The position numbers were made by a program, and so were the translations under genes. A stretch of 6,184 nt of DNA from Actinomycetota bacterium (GTDB taxonomy: Bacteria > Actinomycetota > Actinomycetes > Nanopelagicales > Nanopelagicaceae), in contig WLDZ01000062.1 in assembly GCA_009704515.1 (NCBI GenBank), forward strand, positions 1 to 6,184, in the 5' to 3' direction. Below are positions 1 to 6,184 of this stretch, piece by piece; the first letter of the stretch is position 1; each line of letters begins with the position of its first letter. Below the pieces are notes generated by a model. It did not search any database and was not told the origin of the DNA. It saw nothing but the letters and a program-made list of their open reading frames with translations.

Positions 1-1070
1 ACTCATTCGACGATATCGCAATCGTTCCAAGCCGTCGTACTCGTACCCCGGAAGAAGTAAGCACTTCATGGCAGATTGATGCATATAAGTTTGATTTACC
101 GCTTATGGCAGCTCCAATGGATTCAGTTGTTTCTCCTGATACTGCAATTGCAATCGGAAAGCTTGGCGGGCTTGGAGTTCTTAATCTCGAAGGCCTATGG
201 ACTCGTTACGACGATCCCCGAATTCCACTCGGAGAAATCGCATCGATGCCAGAAACACATGCCACGAAGCGCATGCAAGAAATTTACTCGGCGCCTATTC
301 GTCCCGAACTTATTAAAGAGCGCATTCAGCAGATTCGCGATGCTGGAGTAACTGTTGCGGCATCACTTTCTCCGCAGCGTACCGTCGAACTTCATGATGC
401 TGTCATCAAAGCCGGCGTCGACATTTTCGTTATCCGCGGAACAACGGTTTCAGCAGAACATGTTGGCGCTGAAGGCGAAGCTCTTAACCTTAAAAAATTC
501 ATCTACGAACTCGATGTCCCCGTTATTGTCGGTGGCGTTGCAACAACTACTGGTGCGCTGCATTTAATGCGCGCAGGTGCCGCTGGAGTTTTAGTGGGAT
601 TCGGTGGGGGAGCAGCACACACAACCCGCACAGTTACAGGTATCGAAGTTCCAATGGCAACAGCGGTAGCCGATGTTGCTGCTGCTCGCCGCGAATATCT
701 TGATGAATCAGGTGGCCGTTATGTCCACGTTATTGCCGATGGTGCAGTCGGTCGCTCTGGTGATATTGCAAAAGCCATTGCATGCGGCGCAGATGCCGTC
801 ATGATGGGATCCGCACTTGCCAAGGCTGTCGAATCACCAGGACTTGGTTGGCATTGGGGTTCAGAGGCTTATCACCCAGAGCTTCCACGCGGTCGCCGTT
901 TTAATGTTGGAACTGTCGGAACCCTTGAAGAAATTCTGGTTGGTCCATCACATACATCTACTGGTGACATGAACCTCTTTGGTGCACTTCGCAGAGCAAT
1001 GGCTACATGCGGATACTCTGATGTGAAGTCATTCCAGCGCGTAGATGTTGTTATGCATAGTGGTAAATAA
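1..1070 (+). CDS. guaB3: GuaB3 family IMP dehydrogenase-related protein (5' end outside window)
   Basis: A (beta/alpha)8-barrel protein of the IMP dehydrogenase/GMP reductase superfamily, cytosolic and linked to guanine nucleotide synthesis. The reading frame is open from the left edge (first full codon at base 3) and gives 355 residues before TAA at 1068-1070. It begins in the [14 protein letters not shown] region, which in GuaB3 proteins lies about 15-20 residues after the start, so only a short N-terminus is missing. The ATG at 105 is internal. Visible landmarks are [12 protein letters not shown] (N-terminal barrel strand), the [12 protein letters not shown] loop (about 594-629), [16 protein letters not shown] and ADAVMMGS (nucleotide phosphate site). 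There are no CBS domains, as expected for this family. The loop that carries the catalytic Cys in true IMP dehydrogenases has His (codon 618-620), and I see no RVPYKG-like flap motif, so the exact reaction is uncertain. guaA follows after 4 bases; a canonical guaB probably lies upstream, outside the window (inference). Confidence 0.93.
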   Translation, partial: SFDDIAIVPSRRTRTPEEVSTSWQIDAYKFDLPLMAAPMDSVVSPDTAIAIGKLGGLGVLNLEGLWTRYDDPRIPLGEIASMPETHATKRMQEIYSAPIRPELIKERIQQIRDAGVTVAASLSPQRTVELHDAVIKAGVDIFVIRGTTVSAEHVGAEGEALNLKKFIYELDVPVIVGGVATTTGALHLMRAGAAGVLVGFGGGAAHTTRTVTGIEVPMATAVADVAAARREYLDESGGRYVHVIADGAVGRSGDIAKAIACGADAVMMGSALAKAVESPGLGWHWGSEAYHPELPRGRRFNVGTVGTLEEILVGPSHTSTGDMNLFGALRRAMATCGYSDVKSFQRVDVVMHSGK

Positions 1071-1074
1071 CGAG

Positions 1075-2631
1075 ATGCAAAGCAGTGCCCCACACGGAGT
1101 TCTAGTTGTTGATTTTGGCGCGCAATATGCACAACTGATTGCCCGTCGCGTTCGTGAAGCACGAGTTTTCTCAGAGATTGTTCCATCATCAATAACCGCT
1201 GCAGAAGTCTCTGCTAAAAATCCAGAAGCAATCATTCTTTCTGGTGGTCCATCATCGGTCTATGCAGATCATGCACCTAAAGTTGATCCAGCAATCTTTG
1301 GGCTAGGTATCCCAATTTTCGGAATCTGTTACGGATTTCAAACTATGGCGGCTGCTCTACAAGGTGCTGTCGCACAGACAGGAAAGTCAGAATTCGGTCG
1401 CACGCCTCTTGAAGTAAAACCTGGCAGCAAGTTATTTGCCGGCCTGCCGGTAACGCAATCTGTTTGGATGTCACATGGCGATGCGGTCTCTCAAGCACCA
1501 GCCGGATTTAGCGTAACTGCTTCGACTGCAGATACAGCAATTGCAGCTTTTGAAGATGCCACCGGAAAAATTGCAGGGGTTCAGTTTCACCCTGAAGTAC
1601 TTCATTCAGAACACGGCCAGGCAATCTTGCACAACTGGCTGATCAATATTGCCCAATGCAAGCCAACCTGGACAACAGCAAATATCGCCGAAGAAGAGAT
1701 TGCTAAAGCTAAATCAATTATTGGTAGTAAGCGCGTCATCTGCGGGCTATCTGGTGGAGTCGATTCTGCAGTAGCAGCGGCGCTCATTCAAAAAGCCGTC
1801 GGAAACCAACTTACCTGCGTCTTTGTCGATCACGGCTTATTGCGCAGCGGCGAATCTGAACAAGTACAACGTGATTTTGTGGCATCAACTGGCGTAAAGC
1901 TTGTAGTTGTAGATGCTGTTGATCAGTTTCTCAATGCGTTAGCAGGAGTGAGCGACCCTGAAGAAAAGCGCAAGATTATTGGCCGCGAATTCATTCGATC
2001 ATTTGAAAAAGCAGCACGCGATATCGCATCTGGTGGCGATGTCGAATTCTTAGTGCAAGGTACTTTATATCCAGATGTTGTCGAATCCGGTGGCGGAACA
2101 GGTACTGCAAATATCAAGTCACACCACAATGTTGGTGGCTTGCCTGATGACCTTCAATTCAAATTAATTGAACCGCTGCGCACACTCTTTAAAGATGAAG
2201 TCCGCCAAGTTGGTCTCGAACTCGGTCTGCCAAAAGAGATTGTCTGGCGCCAACCATTCCCTGGTCCGGGCCTTGCAATCCGAATCATCGGTGAAGTCAC
2301 TCGTGAACGCCTTGATATTTTGCGAGAAGCAGATGTGATTGCCCGCGCCGAACTCAGCGCCGCTGGACTTGATCGAGATATCTGGCAATGCCCAGTGGTG
2401 CTTCTTGCTGATGTGCGAAGCGTTGGAGTCCAGGGCGATGGTCGTACCTATGGCCACCCAATCGTGCTTCGCCCTGTCTCTTCTGAAGATGCCATGACTG
2501 CAGATTGGTCACGAGTTCCCTATGATGTGCTCGAGAAAATTTCTACCCGCATCACCAATGAAGTTCGTGAAGTGAATCGAGTAGTACTAGATGTAACAAG
2601 TAAGCCGCCCGGAACTATTGAATGGGAATAA
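1075..2631 (+). CDS. guaA: Glutamine-hydrolysing GMP synthase
   Basis: Converts XMP, ATP and glutamine to GMP, AMP, PPi and glutamate in the cytosol, the last step of de novo GMP synthesis. With the start at 1075 it has 518 residues, close to the usual 510-530. Residues about 8-190 form a class I glutamine amidotransferase domain: LSGGPSSVY at 55-63, nucleophile Cys85 in GICYGFQ, and His172/Glu174 in QFHPEV complete the catalytic triad. The ATP-pyrophosphatase domain has the PP-loop SGGVDS at 226-231, followed by VFVDHGLLR. The C-terminal dimerisation/XMP-binding region ends in the family signature KPPGTIEWE, so the gene is complete. Possible starts upstream at ATG 1045 and GTG 1060 overlap guaB3 and add residues before the usual N-terminus. 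ATG 1075, 4 bases after the guaB3 stop, fits better, although no strong Shine-Dalgarno sequence precedes it. Coupled translation after guaB3 is therefore likely (inference). Confidence 0.97.
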   Translation: MQSSAPHGVLVVDFGAQYAQLIARRVREARVFSEIVPSSITAAEVSAKNPEAIILSGGPSSVYADHAPKVDPAIFGLGIPIFGICYGFQTMAAALQGAVAQTGKSEFGRTPLEVKPGSKLFAGLPVTQSVWMSHGDAVSQAPAGFSVTASTADTAIAAFEDATGKIAGVQFHPEVLHSEHGQAILHNWLINIAQCKPTWTTANIAEEEIAKAKSIIGSKRVICGLSGGVDSAVAAALIQKAVGNQLTCVFVDHGLLRSGESEQVQRDFVASTGVKLVVVDAVDQFLNALAGVSDPEEKRKIIGREFIRSFEKAARDIASGGDVEFLVQGTLYPDVVESGGGTGTANIKSHHNVGGLPDDLQFKLIEPLRTLFKDEVRQVGLELGLPKEIVWRQPFPGPGLAIRIIGEVTRERLDILREADVIARAELSAAGLDRDIWQCPVVLLADVRSVGVQGDGRTYGHPIVLRPVSSEDAMTADWSRVPYDVLEKISTRITNEVREVNRVVLDVTSKPPGTIEWE

Positions 2632-2649
2632 ACGGTGAATGGGAATAAA
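2619..2649 (+). repeat. 14-base direct repeat across the guaA stop codon
   Basis: TGAATGGGAATAAA occurs at 2619-2632 and again, identically, at 2636-2649, with a period of 17 bases. The first copy encodes the conserved Glu-Trp-Glu end of GuaA and contains its stop codon; the second fills the spacer before the isomerase gene. It looks like a short tandem duplication. Each copy carries a GGGA that could act as a weak Shine-Dalgarno sequence: the first lies 7 bases before GTG 2635 and the second 11 bases before ATG 2656. The end of the second copy also contributes the AAA of AAAGG, 4 bases before ATG 2656. The repeat is seen directly; any effect on translation is inference. Confidence 0.85.
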
Positions 2650-2655
2650 GGTTCA

Positions 2656-2724
2656 ATGAAGAAGATTTTTGCAGTTGCAGGCTCAATAGCGTTACTCCTC
2701 ACTTCGGCCCCAAGTGTCAGTGCA
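2656..2724 (+). other. Sec signal peptide of the isomerase
   Basis: The first 23 residues have two lysines, an uninterrupted hydrophobic core (about residues 4-15), and small residues at -1 and -3 of a predicted cut after SVSA, before Glu-Glu-Arg. This is the classic three-part signal peptide. No twin arginine and no cysteine at the cut site were seen, so the Tat and lipoprotein routes are not suggested. Confidence 0.82.
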
Positions 2725-3333
2725 GAAGAGCGCCCATTAACTTTGGCGGAATGTAAGAAAGCTACTGCGACTCCCCGTCCCCTGACTCAAGTGAAACAAC
2801 CAAAGAACCCTGCCAAGCCGCTGCCTAAGAGACTTACTCTCAACACTAACTGTGGCGAGATTGTAATAACTCTCAATCCAAAGGCACCGCAGACAATTAC
2901 AAATATGAGCGCCTTAGCAAATGGTGGATACTTTAATAATTCCCTCTGTCACCGACTTACAACTGCAGGAATCTTTGTTCTGCAATGTGGTGATCCGACT
3001 TATCAAGGAAATGGCAATCCGCCGAAGTGGGATACCTACAATGATGAGAATCTACCTAAGGCAGGTCCACGAAACTATCCAGCAGGCACTGTTGCAATGG
3101 CTAATCCAGCGCGTCCCAATGCGAATGGCTCACAGTTCTTCCTTGTCTATCAAGATACCCAACTTGGTCCTAATTACACGATTTGGGGAAGAATCACTAA
3201 AGGGCTAAATACCATCAAAAAGATTGGCGAGATCGGCGCACTGCAATGGCAGGGTAATCAAGCTATCTATGCACCCGATGGAGATGGCGAACCAATTCAA
3301 CAAGTTGCAATTATTAAAGCAACGGCAAAATAA
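2656..3333 (+). CDS. Secreted cyclophilin-type peptidyl-prolyl cis-trans isomerase
   Basis: Catalyses cis-trans isomerisation of Xaa-Pro bonds and probably assists folding of exported proteins. From ATG 2656 it has 225 residues. Residues 1-23 form a Sec signal peptide: MKK, a hydrophobic core, then an SVSA cleavage site. There is no lipobox Cys, so release or loose cell-surface attachment is more likely than lipid anchoring. A Pro/Lys-rich linker (about 24-58) leads to the cyclophilin domain (about 60-225). Active-site landmarks are His99-Arg100 (Arg55 of human CypA), Phe107 and Gln110 in FVLQCGD, MAN at 148-150 and GSQFF at 158-162. The CypA Trp121 and His126 positions are not kept. The four cysteines (33, 66, 98, 111) could form disulfides. 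An alternative GTG start at 2635 adds seven residues and leaves 3 bases after guaA; I prefer the ATG because translation then opens directly with the signal peptide. Probably read through from guaA. Confidence 0.93.
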   Translation: MKKIFAVAGSIALLLTSAPSVSAEERPLTLAECKKATATPRPLTQVKQPKNPAKPLPKRLTLNTNCGEIVITLNPKAPQTITNMSALANGGYFNNSLCHRLTTAGIFVLQCGDPTYQGNGNPPKWDTYNDENLPKAGPRNYPAGTVAMANPARPNANGSQFFLVYQDTQLGPNYTIWGRITKGLNTIKKIGEIGALQWQGNQAIYAPDGDGEPIQQVAIIKATAK

Positions 3334-3344
3334 ATAAAAGAGCT
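3334..3344. other. 11-base convergent gap between the isomerase and deacetylase genes
   Basis: The two genes converge, with stop codons at 3331-3333 (+) and 3345-3347 (-). The surrounding bases are AT-rich and hold only weak complementarity (TAAATA at 3331-3336 with TATTTA at 3353-3358, and AAAG next to CTTT). I see no GC-rich stem followed by a T-run on either strand, so no intrinsic terminator is called. Confidence 0.6.
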
Positions 3345-4070
3345 TTACTGAGTATTTACGATTTTAAAAGCTTCAGCGATGCGACCTTCAGGTAGTTCGC
3401 CAGCGCCAGCATTGCGTTGACCCCATTCGCGTATAAGCTCTTCAAGATTTTCCATATGACCAGTCTGTGATGCATGTTCGCGCAGCGCTGCCATCTTGAA
3501 ATGAAAAGTATCGGTGATATCGACAAAGTGATCAGGGTGGGTGTGACCTTGCATCCACACTTCTTGAACTTTCCAAGGCTGCAGGCCTTCTTTTTCAAGA
3601 AGATCAGTAAATGCAAATGGATTTCTTGCATCAGGGTAAACCGCTTGAATCGTAGATTCTCCGGCAGCTAAGTGATCCGGATGGCTTGCTCCGATGCGAT
3701 CCCAGTTGCGCTCTGGTGATTGGCAAAGAATTCGGTCTGGCTGCACCCGGCGAATCTGGCGGACAATATCTTTACGAAGCGCCAGCGTTGGTTCGAGGTG
3801 GCCATCAACATAATTTAAAAAGGTTACGTCAGTGACTCCGAGGGCAGCGCATGCTGCGCGCTGTTCGCGCTGACGAATAGCTGGCATCTCCTCCATTGTG
3901 AAGCCAGAATTTTCTCCACCTTGATCGCCATTGGTGCAGAGCACGTAGCTGACTTCAATGCCCTTTTGCACCCACTGCGCGATGGTGCCCGAAGCGCCAA
4001 AGTCCGAATCATCAGGGTGGGCATTTACAACGAGGACTCGCTTGATTTCAGAATCTGCTATCGGCTCCAT
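3345..4070 (-). CDS. PIG-L/LmbE family N-acetylglucosaminyl deacetylase-like protein
   Basis: A zinc-dependent deacetylase-type protein of the family that includes MshB (mycothiol synthesis), BshB and PIG-L; these remove N-acetyl groups from GlcNAc-type substrates. From the ATG at 4070 it has 241 residues. The Rossmann-like fold starts at KRVLVVNAHPDD. By comparison with MshB, His18, Asp21 and His133 are the likely zinc ligands, Asp20 the general base and His130 (first His of HPDH, 130-133) a catalytic histidine. TNGDQGGEN (46-54) and RQREQRAA (66-73) are also family-like. The residue after HPDD is Ser, where MshB has Glu. At 241 residues it is shorter than MshB (about 300), so a mycothiol role is not established and the substrate is unknown. 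In-frame ATGs also lie at 4100, 4121 and 4151. The one at 4100 has a GAGGT 7 bases upstream and would overlap pcrA by 2 bases; 4070 fits the promoter model and the family N-terminus better. Confidence 0.9.
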   Translation of the reverse strand: MEPIADSEIKRVLVVNAHPDDSDFGASGTIAQWVQKGIEVSYVLCTNGDQGGENSGFTMEEMPAIRQREQRAACAALGVTDVTFLNYVDGHLEPTLALRKDIVRQIRRVQPDRILCQSPERNWDRIGASHPDHLAAGESTIQAVYPDARNPFAFTDLLEKEGLQPWKVQEVWMQGHTHPDHFVDITDTFHFKMAALREHASQTGHMENLEELIREWGQRNAGAGELPEGRIAEAFKIVNTQ

Positions 4071-4078
4071 GAGGAGTA

Positions 4079-4091
4079 AGCCTAATAGACT
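4079..4091. promoter_or_regulatory. Near-palindrome with back-to-back -10-like elements
   Basis: AGCCTAATAGACT is symmetric except for one of its six base pairs. On the + strand TAGACT (4086-4091) ends 7 bases before the pcrA ATG at 4099. On the - strand TAGGCT (4084 down to 4079) ends 8 bases before the deacetylase ATG at 4070. Both match the actinobacterial TANNNT -10 pattern at the distance expected for leaderless mRNAs. No convincing -35 hexamer was found on either side. This is a motif-and-spacing inference; the near-palindrome could instead be an operator. Confidence 0.5.
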
Positions 4092-4098
4092 CCGCGCC

Positions 4099-6184
4099 AT
4101 GTCCACTACCTCAGCCACCATCTCTGATGATGAGTTATTGAGTGGACTCAACCCGCAACAGCAGGAAGCGGTGGCATTTGCAGGAGCTCCACTTCTCGTC
4201 GTAGCTGGTGCTGGATCTGGAAAAACTCGGGTGCTGACTAGAAGAATCGCTTACTTAATGGCTCGTCGCGGTGTTAAGCCTTACGAGATCTTGGCAATTA
4301 CTTTCACCAATAAGGCAGCTGGTGAAATGAAAGAGCGAGTCACTGAACTCGTGGGGCCGATTGCAAAATCTATGTGGGTCTCAACATTTCACTCTGCATG
4401 TGTGCGATTACTGCGCCAAGAGGTGGAGCGCTTGGGATACAGCTCATCATTTTCGATCTATGACTCGGCAGATTCGCAGAAACTTATTCAGAAAGTCTGC
4501 GAGACACTTAATTTAGATTCCAAGAGATACCCACCTCGCCAATTTCAAAACATTATTTCAAATGCAAAAAATGAATTGCAGACTCCTTATGAGTTTTTAA
4601 GTAATGCCACCAACCAATTCGACACTATCGCAGCTGATGTTTATACCTTGTATGAAAAGCGCCTCAAGCAAGCAAATGCTATGGATTTTGATGATTTGAT
4701 TATGAAGACAGTCGAGGTCTTGCAGAAGTTCCCTGAAGCAAAGGCGCGCTTTCGTTCACGTTTTCGCCATATCTTGGTAGATGAATATCAGGATACGAAC
4801 CATGCCCAGTACCAGCTGGTGAAAGAACTTACCGGAGATGAAAGCGATGGATTTCCTATTGCCGAACTCTGCGTTGTGGGAGATGCTGACCAATCTATTT
4901 ACGGCTTCCGCGGTGCGACTATTCGTAATATCTTGCAATTTGAAGTGGATTATCCCAACGCCAAAACTGTCCTGCTAGAACAAAATTATCGGTCGACCCA
5001 GAACATCCTTTCGGCTGCAAATGCGGTGATTTCGCAGAATGAATCCCGCAAGGAGAAGAACCTTTGGTCTGATTCTGGTTCTGGTGCGCCACTGATCGGG
5101 TACGTTGCTGAATCTGAATACGACGAAGCAGAATTTGTAAAAGATGAAATCCGTGCATTGCAGAACCGTGATGAATCTCAACCTGGTGATACTGCTATTT
5201 TCTACCGCACGAATGCACAATCTCGTATATTTGAAGAAATCTTTATGCGAGCCGCGATTCCATACAAAGTAGTTGGTGGCTTGCGATTCTACGAACGTAA
5301 AGAAGTCAAAGATATCCTTGCTTATCTAAGGGTATTGGTTAATCCAACGGATGAAGTATCGCTACGCCGAATTATTAATCTACCAAAGCGGGGCATTGGC
5401 GATCGGGCGATTGAAGAAGTTGATGCTTTTGCTTTCACGCAAGGCATTTCATTCTGGGATGCGCTCTTGCGGGTGCGCGAAGCAACGGGTGTTCCCAACA
5501 AAGCCTCTCAATCAATCTCTGAATTTACGCAAAAGATTTCGACCTTAGCTGTTTTAGTTGAAGCCAAGACAAAGCCTTCCGTAATTATCGAGGCGACCCT
5601 CGAACAATCTGGGCTAATGAAAGAGCTTGCCGACAGCTCTGATCCGCAAGATGAAGTACGTATTGAGAACTTGCAGGAACTCGTTTCGGCATCAATCGAA
5701 TATGAAGAGCGGTCTTTTGATGAGCTAGGTGAAGATGAAGTGATATCACTTGGTGGCTTTCTAGAGAAGGTCTCACTTGTGGCAGATGCAGATGACATTC
5801 CCGATCGCCCTGGCGATGCGGGTTCAAATGAAGGGCCAGATGGAGAAGACCACGGGGGAGTTGTTACTTTAATGACTCTTCACACTGCAAAGGGCTTGGA
5901 GTTTCCAACAGTATTTCTCACCGGCATGGAAGATGGAATTTTTCCGCATGCTCGAACCTTCGATGATCCAAAAGAGATTGAGGAAGAACGACGTCTGGCA
6001 TATGTCGGGCTTACTCGCGCTGAGAAGCGCCTTTATATTTCACGCGCTGAGTACCGCCTCACTTTCGGAACTCCAAAATACAATCCGGCATCACGTTTTC
6101 TCGACGAGATTCCGACAGACCTTCTCGAATGGAAGAATGAAGGCAAACCTTCTTACACATCTTCAAGTGCTGTAAAGAAGAGTC
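4099..6184 (+). CDS. pcrA: ATP-dependent DNA helicase PcrA/UvrD (3' end outside window)
   Basis: Superfamily 1A 3'-5' DNA helicase acting in nucleotide excision repair, removal of recombinases and relief of replication-transcription conflicts. I translated the frame to the right edge: 695 full codons without a stop or frameshift. Motifs in order: Q motif LNPQQ (17-21), Walker A AGAGSGKT (36-43), Ia ITFTNKAAGEM (67-77), Ib STFHS (95-99), II/Walker B VDEYQDTN (227-234), III GDADQSIYGFRGA (261-273), IV QNYRST (295-300), 2B-domain signature LRFYERKEVKD (395-405), V TLHTAKGLEF (593-602), VI RRLAYVGLTRAEKR (631-644) with likely arginine finger Arg640. All catalytic residues are present. An acidic Gly/Pro-rich linker (about 566-586) precedes motif V. 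Relatives run about 720-780 residues, so roughly 30-90 residues, including the RNA-polymerase-binding C-terminal domain, should lie beyond the window. ATG 4099 is preferred; an in-frame ATG at 4069 would add ten basic residues and overlap the divergent deacetylase gene. No Shine-Dalgarno sequence is suitably placed, consistent with a leaderless mRNA. Confidence 0.96.
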   Translation, partial: MSTTSATISDDELLSGLNPQQQEAVAFAGAPLLVVAGAGSGKTRVLTRRIAYLMARRGVKPYEILAITFTNKAAGEMKERVTELVGPIAKSMWVSTFHSACVRLLRQEVERLGYSSSFSIYDSADSQKLIQKVCETLNLDSKRYPPRQFQNIISNAKNELQTPYEFLSNATNQFDTIAADVYTLYEKRLKQANAMDFDDLIMKTVEVLQKFPEAKARFRSRFRHILVDEYQDTNHAQYQLVKELTGDESDGFPIAELCVVGDADQSIYGFRGATIRNILQFEVDYPNAKTVLLEQNYRSTQNILSAANAVISQNESRKEKNLWSDSGSGAPLIGYVAESEYDEAEFVKDEIRALQNRDESQPGDTAIFYRTNAQSRIFEEIFMRAAIPYKVVGGLRFYERKEVKDILAYLRVLVNPTDEVSLRRIINLPKRGIGDRAIEEVDAFAFTQGISFWDALLRVREATGVPNKASQSISEFTQKISTLAVLVEAKTKPSVIIEATLEQSGLMKELADSSDPQDEVRIENLQELVSASIEYEERSFDELGEDEVISLGGFLEKVSLVADADDIPDRPGDAGSNEGPDGEDHGGVVTLMTLHTAKGLEFPTVFLTGMEDGIFPHARTFDDPKEIEEERRLAYVGLTRAEKRLYISRAEYRLTFGTPKYNPASRFLDEIPTDLLEWKNEGKPSYTSSSAVKKS
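4108..4112 (-). promoter_or_regulatory. Possible Shine-Dalgarno sequence for an alternative deacetylase start
   Basis: On the - strand GAGGT lies 7 bases upstream of the in-frame ATG at 4100-4098. If used, the deacetylase would gain ten N-terminal residues (MARSLLGLLL) and overlap the first two bases of pcrA. The same bases encode Thr/Ser residues of PcrA, so the match may be chance. Confidence 0.3.

Noticed and set aside
1045..1074. Upstream start codons for guaA (ATG 1045, GTG 1060)
   Set aside because: They overlap the end of guaB3, have no better ribosome-binding sequence, and add residues before the usual GuaA N-terminus. ATG 1075 fits the family length.
872..1235. Open frames on the - strand over the guaB3/guaA junction (106 and 68 codons)
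   Set aside because: They lie opposite strongly conserved guaB3 and guaA coding sequence and their translations resemble no family I recognise.
3331..3358. Intrinsic terminator for the isomerase or deacetylase gene
   Set aside because: The only pairings are short and AT-only, with no following T-run, so a terminator cannot be supported.
4071..4076. GAGGAG on the + strand as a Shine-Dalgarno sequence for pcrA
   Set aside because: It ends 22 bases before ATG 4099, too far to act there, and it overlaps the alternative ATG at 4069. On the - strand it reads CTCCTC, which is not a ribosome-binding sequence.
4756..5827. Several - strand open frames of 60-96 codons inside pcrA
   Set aside because: They run antisense to an intact helicase frame with every motif present; the translations are low-complexity or unrecognisable, as expected for chance antisense frames.
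1..6184. Mobile elements, CRISPR arrays, tRNA/rRNA genes, riboswitches or a novel defence or metabolic system
   Set aside because: Nearly every base belongs to five recognisable housekeeping-type genes with intact motifs. I saw no terminal inverted repeats, regularly spaced repeats, tRNA-like cloverleaf or long leader region.

Overview
The window looks like an ordinary chromosomal housekeeping segment of an actinobacterium. The strongest indicator is a GuaB3-type IMP dehydrogenase-related gene directly before guaA, a pairing typical of Actinobacteria. A secreted actinobacterial-style cyclophilin, a PIG-L/LmbE-family deacetylase and a PcrA/UvrD helicase lie close by. Base composition looks balanced to slightly AT-rich by eye (not computed), spacing is very tight, and the proteins carry few extras. 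That combination recalls streamlined freshwater actinobacteria of the acI / Nanopelagicales group. This placement is inferred from gene content and style; no database was searched.

Layout: (1) bases 1-1070, + strand, guaB3, whose first roughly 15-20 codons lie before the window; (2) 1075-2631, +, guaA, complete; (3) 2656-3333, + (possibly from GTG 2635), an exported cyclophilin-type peptidyl-prolyl isomerase; (4) 3345-4070, - strand, a PIG-L family deacetylase (possibly starting at 4100); (5) 4099 to the end, +, pcrA/uvrD, open at the right edge after 695 codons. No gene-free stretch exceeds 30 bases, and I saw no RNA gene, mobile element, CRISPR array or origin.

How the genes fit together: GuaA makes GMP from XMP, and GuaB3 belongs to the family that works on the IMP/XMP/GMP node. 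The two genes are 4 bases apart and probably co-transcribed and translationally coupled. The isomerase follows closely enough to be on the same message but acts outside the cytoplasm, so its position need not imply a shared pathway. The deacetylase converges on the isomerase gene with an 11-base gap and diverges from pcrA with a 28-base gap. PcrA is a superfamily 1 DNA helicase for repair and replication-conflict resolution.

I found no new multi-gene system. The points worth a second look are small. The gap between the deacetylase gene and pcrA holds a near-palindrome that can be read as two back-to-back -10 elements set for leaderless transcription both ways. GuaB3 has histidine where IMP dehydrogenases have their catalytic cysteine. 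A 14-base direct repeat has copied the end of guaA, including its stop, into the spacer before the isomerase gene.
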